IMG/VR virus record: IMGVR_UViG_3300009620_000008
Location: 1 to 45,290 of that record
DNA from: a virus
Strand: one strand, 5' to 3'
Length of the DNA stretch: 45,290 nucleotides
The first letter of the stretch is position 1. Each line of letters starts with the position of its first letter. Positions 40,126 through 45,290 of the stretch are shown here, in pieces. The notes beneath the pieces were generated by a model. It did not search any database. It was not told where the DNA came from and saw only the letters and a list, made by a program, of their open reading frames with translations. A program made the translations under genes and the position numbers.

Positions 40126-43100
40126 TCTGCTACCCCTGTGAATCGTGCTTGTCTTTGCTTGTAGGCCTGACCCCTTCCTACCGTGGGGAACTTGCGAGCC
40201 TGCGTACCAAACGCTTTCTTCATTGCCTGTTGCCATAGCCACAGGGGATCATTGCCAATGATGTCATTCATAAACACTGGCTCTGCATCAGGATGATTGG
40301 CATTCCATGAGGGGAGAATCTCTCTCTCTAGGTCAGTCAACATCTTGATCAATGCTGGGTTCTGAACGTACACCCTGTTCTTGAATTGTTCAGGTGTCTC
40401 ACCCGGTATCTCAACACCCATCTCCTTGCTGATGACATCGCTCAGTTCTTCTTGAGATGAGTAGATCACATCCTGATAGACACGCTCATTCCACATCCGG
40501 TTGTTGATGCGGATCTTTGTTTCATCTACAGGATCAGGACGATACCCAAAGATGGATGCCAGCCACACATTGCGGAGGTACTTGGACTCCATGCCCTTGG
40601 TCCCTGCTTGCTCATCCTTGCGCCTAGCCCTAGCGAACTTGCCCTCGTCAAAGATGTAGTCACTCATCGTGGCTTCAAGGTCAGGGGGAACAAAGATGCC
40701 TGTGATGGCCGCCATAGCCTTGGCCTGATTGTAGTCATGGGTGCCATCGGGAAGTTTCTCATCGATGTACCCATATGCCATGCTCATGTCATCTCCCCTC
40801 AACTCCACCAGTCTGGCGAAGAAGGGGTTCATGGCCTGGGCTACAGCACCAAGCCCACTCTCTGTCATCCCTGACTTGCGCTCACCGACCATGCCCCTGA
40901 ACCCTTCAAGGAATTGGATACCCTTATCTGCGATAGCCTGCTCAGGGAATACCCTGGCCAGCAGGTTTGTGAACGTAGGCTGACCGTTACCGTCTAGGCC
41001 CATATACATTTCGCCTGAGGTTCTGATCTCTGTCTCTACCGAACCCATGCTCGGGTTGACATAGAACCAATTGTTCCGGTCACGGATGTAATCATCCTCA
41101 TCATTCTCAGGATTGTCCTGCAAGTACATCATCAAACTGACAGCAGGTATTACCGAGTGGTACATCAGCATCCTGCTGACCACCCTCATGGGGTTGTACT
41201 TGGCCATTGCCTTGAGTGTCCGTGCTTCCATGTAAGGGAAGGACACGTAGGCGAATGATCTACCGCCAGCCTTCAGCCACTTAGGCAGGGTGGAGTAGTC
41301 ATAGGAGGCACCAACGATCTCATATGTTTCAGCCTCTGAATACCCATTGTTCCTAAGCCATGTCCACATGGCCGTCTTGGACATGCGATCCTGTGCCGCA
41401 TAGAACTTGCGGGCTCCGATCATGCTGACATCGGAGATCTTCTTGTCAGCATTCATGTACTGAACACCAATGCCTTCGTACATAGTCTCAAGCAATCCAG
41501 GCAGGGTGCCCTTGTTCTGGATGTTCTCCTTCATATTCCTGAAGCCCCGGTAATGGAAGCCCGGAGGCTTAGAGGCCCACTCATCCGCTAGTTCTTTTTC
41601 CCACCTACGCTTTTCGAACACGTCGGTGCCAGCCATGTAATGGATCTCATCGTTCTTGAACATCCCCCTCTTGGTCATCTCTTGGACGTACTTGGGAAGT
41701 TCATCCCACTCTCTCGCTGTCTCCATTCGTTTCAGTTGTTCCAGTGCATCTACATTCACAGGAAGCATGTCTTTCCACGGCACACCGACAGCATTCTGCT
41801 TGAAGAAGTTGCCAGTAATCTGAATGAAGTGGCCAGCGGGACGGCCTGCTACCCCAAGCCAGTTAGCATGCTGGATTAGTCCTCTGATCTCCTTCCATGC
41901 ACGGGTGGCCTCACCCATCGGAACCCCGGTACGCATGTGATAGATGTCTGCAATCTCATTGACCGCATACTTAGGCATCCACTTGCCTACCAGTGACCAC
42001 GGCTCAGTAGGACTACCGAAGATCTTGTGGTTCCTAGAGGTATCTTCTACCTGTACCCAGCCCTCAGCCTCGGCCCGCTCCTTCCCCACTTTAGTCTTAA
42101 TGTCCTTGGCTATGCCAATGCCACCTTCCTTCCTGGGCTGAATGAGGTATCTCTGGAAGTCTCGGTTGGATGCAACAGCATTCTCCATCCGCATGATGTC
42201 CATGTGTGCATGTGCAGGAGTAGCCAACTTGTCTACATTGCGTAGTACTTCGGCAGGCTCCAGCACTCGCTTGGGACCAAGGCCACCTGCGATCTGATCC
42301 ATGTGGCTCATGATGTCATCGAGGGACTTAGAGTAGTTGCCGTCATTGTCCCTCTTCACGGCTTCCCTGATGAACTCAACATCAGAACTGGACAGCCCCG
42401 GCTTGTACCCGCTACGAGCATCCTTGGGATCCTGCGCCTCTCTTGTGCCAATACCCTCCAAGGCATCCAGCCAGTTGCGGCTGATGTATGCACTACCACC
42501 AGCATCCTTGTACTCATCGGGAGTTAGCACACCAAGGTCAACGAGCCTCTTGCCAATCTTCCCCCCCATCCTAAGTATCACATCACCTACAGTCTGAGAA
42601 TCAGCCTCACGGAGGAGTCTATAGATACCCGTTGCTTCAGACTGAGGACCAGCCTTTCTGTCATTGCCCGCCCTATGCTCTTCCCAGGCCCTGAACACAG
42701 TATCGGGAACAATCTCATCAGCCTCTGTGGGATGCAGGCGGAGCAACCTTTGATATTCTTCTGGGTGACGATTCTTGTGAGCCTCTACGTAGAGTGAAGT
42801 CAACTCCGCAGGGTTATTAGCCGCAGTCACCAGACGCATCAGCAGTACCTCATCCCTTGACTTGGGATTACGTACGTCTAGTTCTCGCAGTAACTTGGAA
42901 CTCATTTCGATATCAAAATTGATCTCATGATATAGAGCAGAGTTCTCTTTCCACTCACTCTTCATAGCCGCGAGCGGCCCAGGCGTAAGGAACCTCTTAA
43001 GGATCTGGCTGATCCATTTGGGCGCAGTACTCAGGCCCATCTTTCTCTTGTTGGCATCCCAGTCCTTGGCATCCCAATTCAATTCATGGAGAGCACTGGT

Positions 43101-43514
43101 ATCACCGTGTGCCAGTAGTCGTAGAGATTCTTTATTTCGTTGGGACTCTTCACTCAGTTTGTATTGGGCAGACTTGACCGCCTCATCGATCCTCTTGTAT
43201 CCCTTCTTCTTGAGTTCCCTGGTTGTCTTGAATCCCTCGGCAATATGTGCAGTTGCCCGCAAGCCAGCATAGGCCGCACCCATGGGAGACTTCATCATGT
43301 CAACCAGGAGTGAGGGGTCAGCGGCCAATGCCCTTGCCGCATCGGGACCGCCCGTCATGGCCATGAAGTTGAGATGCGTATCAGCACTGTAGTACTTCCC
43401 TGCATCTACATCCCACCCAGCCTTCTTTATCAGATCCCTCTTGCGGGCCTCTAGTTCATAGAACTTGTCAACATAGTTGAATCGATTACCAGCCTTGGCT
43501 TCGAACCTCTGCAT
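40122..43514 (-). CDS. Large ejection/polyvalent protein, 1130 aa
   Basis: It begins 24 nt after the giant gene stop. The first half is helical and charged. A central block (about residues 750-830) has SFAYVSFPYMEARTLKAMAK and NPMRVVSRMLMYHSVIPAVS, a pattern I associate with LPD-type domains of large polyvalent phage proteins. The remainder includes KEMGVEIPGETPEQFKNRV and an end VGRGQAYKQRQARFTGVAE. No enzymatic motif. It is likely packaged and injected. Confidence 0.7.
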   Translation of the reverse strand: MQRFEAKAGNRFNYVDKFYELEARKRDLIKKAGWDVDAGKYYSADTHLNFMAMTGGPDAARALAADPSLLVDMMKSPMGAAYAGLRATAHIAEGFKTTRELKKKGYKRIDEAVKSAQYKLSEESQRNKESLRLLAHGDTSALHELNWDAKDWDANKRKMGLSTAPKWISQILKRFLTPGPLAAMKSEWKENSALYHEINFDIEMSSKLLRELDVRNPKSRDEVLLMRLVTAANNPAELTSLYVEAHKNRHPEEYQRLLRLHPTEADEIVPDTVFRAWEEHRAGNDRKAGPQSEATGIYRLLREADSQTVGDVILRMGGKIGKRLVDLGVLTPDEYKDAGGSAYISRNWLDALEGIGTREAQDPKDARSGYKPGLSSSDVEFIREAVKRDNDGNYSKSLDDIMSHMDQIAGGLGPKRVLEPAEVLRNVDKLATPAHAHMDIMRMENAVASNRDFQRYLIQPRKEGGIGIAKDIKTKVGKERAEAEGWVQVEDTSRNHKIFGSPTEPWSLVGKWMPKYAVNEIADIYHMRTGVPMGEATRAWKEIRGLIQHANWLGVAGRPAGHFIQITGNFFKQNAVGVPWKDMLPVNVDALEQLKRMETAREWDELPKYVQEMTKRGMFKNDEIHYMAGTDVFEKRRWEKELADEWASKPPGFHYRGFRNMKENIQNKGTLPGLLETMYEGIGVQYMNADKKISDVSMIGARKFYAAQDRMSKTAMWTWLRNNGYSEAETYEIVGASYDYSTLPKWLKAGGRSFAYVSFPYMEARTLKAMAKYNPMRVVSRMLMYHSVIPAVSLMMYLQDNPENDEDDYIRDRNNWFYVNPSMGSVETEIRTSGEMYMGLDGNGQPTFTNLLARVFPEQAIADKGIQFLEGFRGMVGERKSGMTESGLGAVAQAMNPFFARLVELRGDDMSMAYGYIDEKLPDGTHDYNQAKAMAAITGIFVPPDLEATMSDYIFDEGKFARARRKDEQAGTKGMESKYLRNVWLASIFGYRPDPVDETKIRINNRMWNERVYQDVIYSSQEELSDVISKEMGVEIPGETPEQFKNRVYVQNPALIKMLTDLEREILPSWNANHPDAEPVFMNDIIGNDPLWLWQQAMKKAFGTQARKFPTVGRGQAYKQRQARFTGVAE

Positions 43515-43538
43515 GCCAGCAAGTAACGGACTTCTAAT

Positions 43539-45290
43539 CTAATGCTGAACATCGGGACTGATGTGAACGTTCACACCACGCGCTTCCCTTGCCAGTGCCT
43601 TCATTAGGCTAAAGCCAAATGTCTCTATCAGTTCCGGCTCGGGGACATAGGGCTTGGTCGGATCGGGCACACCCTCTTTCTTCCCGAGTTCACCCAGCAT
43701 CCCAGGAGCAATCAGGATGTCCTTTGCTCCACGCTTTGATGCAGTTCTCGCTACGAAGGTGGCCCTCCTGCCGGGATCAGAGACACCCCTGTAATCCTTC
43801 AGGGCCTTCAGGTCACGGATCTTGCCGCCCTCCCCCTGGCTCTTGGGAGTCGCACCCATTCGGATGGCTTCTTCCTTGTGCTTTATCTGGTAAAGCGGAT
43901 GACTTCCACCAATAGGATCAGCAAGAGTCAGCGTAGGATCACCACGATCAGCCAACTCATCGGGCACGAAGTCTTCAAAGGACACACGCCCCTTCCTCTT
44001 GAAGATCTTCTTTGCTTCCTCAACATGCTTGTTGATCTCCTTTACCACCTCGGGAGACATCTTCTCAAAGATCTCAATGCTGGCATTGAAGTAGGCATGG
44101 TTGGCCTTCTGCATTGCAATCGCATCTATTTGTGCCTCCCTCGTAGGCACAGGCATCTTGGTGGCAAGCCTAGTGATCTGCTCACTGGACCTAATGTCAT
44201 AATCACCTGACTTGAATCCGTCTCTCAGGATCTCGTCATAGATGATTTCAGCACTCTTGTTGAAGATCGTCTCTAACTCGGCATCAACCGCGCCATGGTC
44301 ATCCCATTGCCTCTTGTCTCGCAACTGGTTGCGGACCCGCTTCATGTTGTTGCCCTGACGAACCAGAACCTTCAGCCATTCACTGGGATCTGTCTGCGTC
44401 AGTGTGCCACGATCAGCCAACTCCTGAAGGGTTGCATCAGAAACAGCCTGATCATGGAGAACATCCTCTCTCGACTTCCTTCCAGTTAGGACTTCTAGGA
44501 TCTCATGCTGAGAGAATAGATCACCACGGTGTTGGAATACCTCGGGGATGGTGTTGTAGAGATACTGAGTCATCGTCCACCTGGGCATGCTTGTGACTGA
44601 CCTGCCCTGCAACTTGACTAGGTAGCCCTTGCCGCCATCATGGAACCAGTTCTCTGCATGCGCCTCCTGCTTGGACGGTGACCACCGATACTCACCATAT
44701 TTAGCAGGGACCAACTTGTAGACATAGGACTTGGCCTTGCCCATCAGGAAGTCACTCTCACTCGCGGTAACAGCGAGAGCACTGTCACGAATCTCACTAA
44801 GGATCTTCGGGAAGTTCTTAGCCCAGAAGGGATCCTTGACAGGATGTGTAATCTTCCCTGACTTCCGAAGGGCTACTGCAAATCTGGGAACCTGCCTAGC
44901 CTTCTCACTGAGGATCTCCTTCATCAGGTCGTAGGTGACGGCCCGATCCGTCTCTACCTTCCTGCCCACCAACTTGGCCGTGGGGCCATCAATGGTCTCA
45001 AAGCCTTCAACATAGACACCAGACTTGTGAGCCTGATATGCCCCTTCTGCCGTCTTGAATCGCCTGCCCCTGAAGTCGAAGGGTGCGGTATATAGATTGG
45101 ACAGGACAGGGTTGTGGCTCTTGCCAGCGGCATCACTGAATAGAACCTTGGTCGTACCCGTGCCAGTCGCACGAGTCCGAGCCTTGCCGCCGATGCCCAT
45201 CATCCTGGCAAACTTCCTAGTAGCCTCCGGCCCCTCACCAACCAGTGCCTTGATTTCCGGGGAAGACATGGAAAGTTCGGAAGTGCCAAC
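43539..45290 (-). CDS. Giant polyvalent ejection protein, C-terminal part with NADAR-like domain
   Basis: This is the continuation of the gene starting at 5778; the right edge of the window is mid-gene. At about residues 1933-2054 of the full protein there is a NADAR/YbiA-like pattern: LSNLYTAPF, then TAEGAYQAHK (E1967), then KLVGRK (GR at 1994-1995), then DPFWAKNFPKILSEIR. NADAR proteins act on NAD- or ADP-ribose-linked N-glycosides and recur in phage-host conflict systems. Downstream are a helical linker and a basic C-terminal region ending SPDVQH. The stop is followed by a 24-nt gap before the 1130-aa gene. An injected NADAR domain could counter ADP-ribosylation-based defence; that role is inferred. 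The match rests on motif reading only. Confidence 0.8.
   Translation of the reverse strand, partial: VGTSELSMSSPEIKALVGEGPEATRKFARMMGIGGKARTRATGTGTTKVLFSDAAGKSHNPVLSNLYTAPFDFRGRRFKTAEGAYQAHKSGVYVEGFETIDGPTAKLVGRKVETDRAVTYDLMKEILSEKARQVPRFAVALRKSGKITHPVKDPFWAKNFPKILSEIRDSALAVTASESDFLMGKAKSYVYKLVPAKYGEYRWSPSKQEAHAENWFHDGGKGYLVKLQGRSVTSMPRWTMTQYLYNTIPEVFQHRGDLFSQHEILEVLTGRKSREDVLHDQAVSDATLQELADRGTLTQTDPSEWLKVLVRQGNNMKRVRNQLRDKRQWDDHGAVDAELETIFNKSAEIIYDEILRDGFKSGDYDIRSSEQITRLATKMPVPTREAQIDAIAMQKANHAYFNASIEIFEKMSPEVVKEINKHVEEAKKIFKRKGRVSFEDFVPDELADRGDPTLTLADPIGGSHPLYQIKHKEEAIRMGATPKSQGEGGKIRDLKALKDYRGVSDPGRRATFVARTASKRGAKDILIAPGMLGELGKKEGVPDPTKPYVPEPELIETFGFSLMKALAREARGVNVHISPDVQH
45168..45290. 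repeat. Direct terminal repeat, right copy
   Basis: Identical to bases 1-123. Removing one copy leaves a 45,167-bp circle. The minus-strand gene entering the window at its right edge continues at window position 5778-1 in the same frame. Confidence 0.97.

Noticed and set aside
1-45290. tRNA genes, CRISPR arrays, integrase or transposase
   Set aside because: Gaps are few and short; no cloverleaf, spaced repeats, recombinase or transposase motif was found by reading.

Overview
The window looks like one complete genome of a tailed double-stranded DNA phage. A portal, a large terminase, a scaffold-like protein, a major capsid candidate, head-tail connector candidates, several very large virion or ejection proteins and a lysis-like cassette are all present. 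There is no tail-tube, tape-measure or sheath gene that I can recognise, which suggests a short-tailed (podovirus-like) particle. The first 123 bases (1-123) are repeated exactly at the end (45168-45290), so the unit genome is 45,167 bp and the map is circular or circularly permuted. Integrase, repressor, tRNA, DNA polymerase and RNA polymerase genes were not recognised. The host cannot be named. A lipoprotein-like gene and a spanin-like gene hint at a diderm bacterium, and strong Shine-Dalgarno (SD) sequences are common. Frequent AGG/AGA arginine codons are a compositional impression only.

Layout. One divergent control region (29702-30042) separates two transcription units. The minus-strand late unit starts at 29701 and runs leftward: terminase small-subunit candidate, a split large terminase with a 50-aa gene between its halves, two small coiled-coil or membrane proteins, portal, scaffold-like protein, major capsid, five tandem paralogous structural genes, connector candidates, a 52-aa protamine-like protein, a 2381-aa LamG-rich tail protein, a fibre-like protein and two ejection-type proteins. 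It then crosses the contig junction through a 2468-aa polyvalent protein with metallopeptidase and NADAR-like domains, continues through an 1130-aa ejection-type protein, and ends with four small lysis-type genes at 38885. Most neighbours overlap by 1-4 bases (ATGA, TAATG, TGATG, TAGTG), so translational coupling is pervasive.

The plus-strand unit (30043-38701) carries early-type genes: small zinc-motif proteins, a DUF4326 protein, SSB, a Cas4/RecB-like Fe-S nuclease, a RAD52-like annealing protein, an Hjc-like resolvase, a DUF932-like protein, a DUF3987-like ATPase and several unknown small proteins. Nuclease, annealing protein, SSB and resolvase together suggest recombination-dependent DNA metabolism using the host replisome.

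Non-coding structure is rich for such a compact genome. It includes three hairpins with the same UGAGG loop but different paired stems, a pseudoknot/attenuator-like element before the ATPase operon, a roughly 100-nt multibranched RNA-like fold after the late operon, imperfect palindromes that may be operators, a 20-bp direct repeat flanking ssb, and several C-tract/G-tract hairpins. The most unusual protein-level features are the five tandem paralogues, the giant polyvalent protein, the split terminase and the acid-free protamine-like gene.
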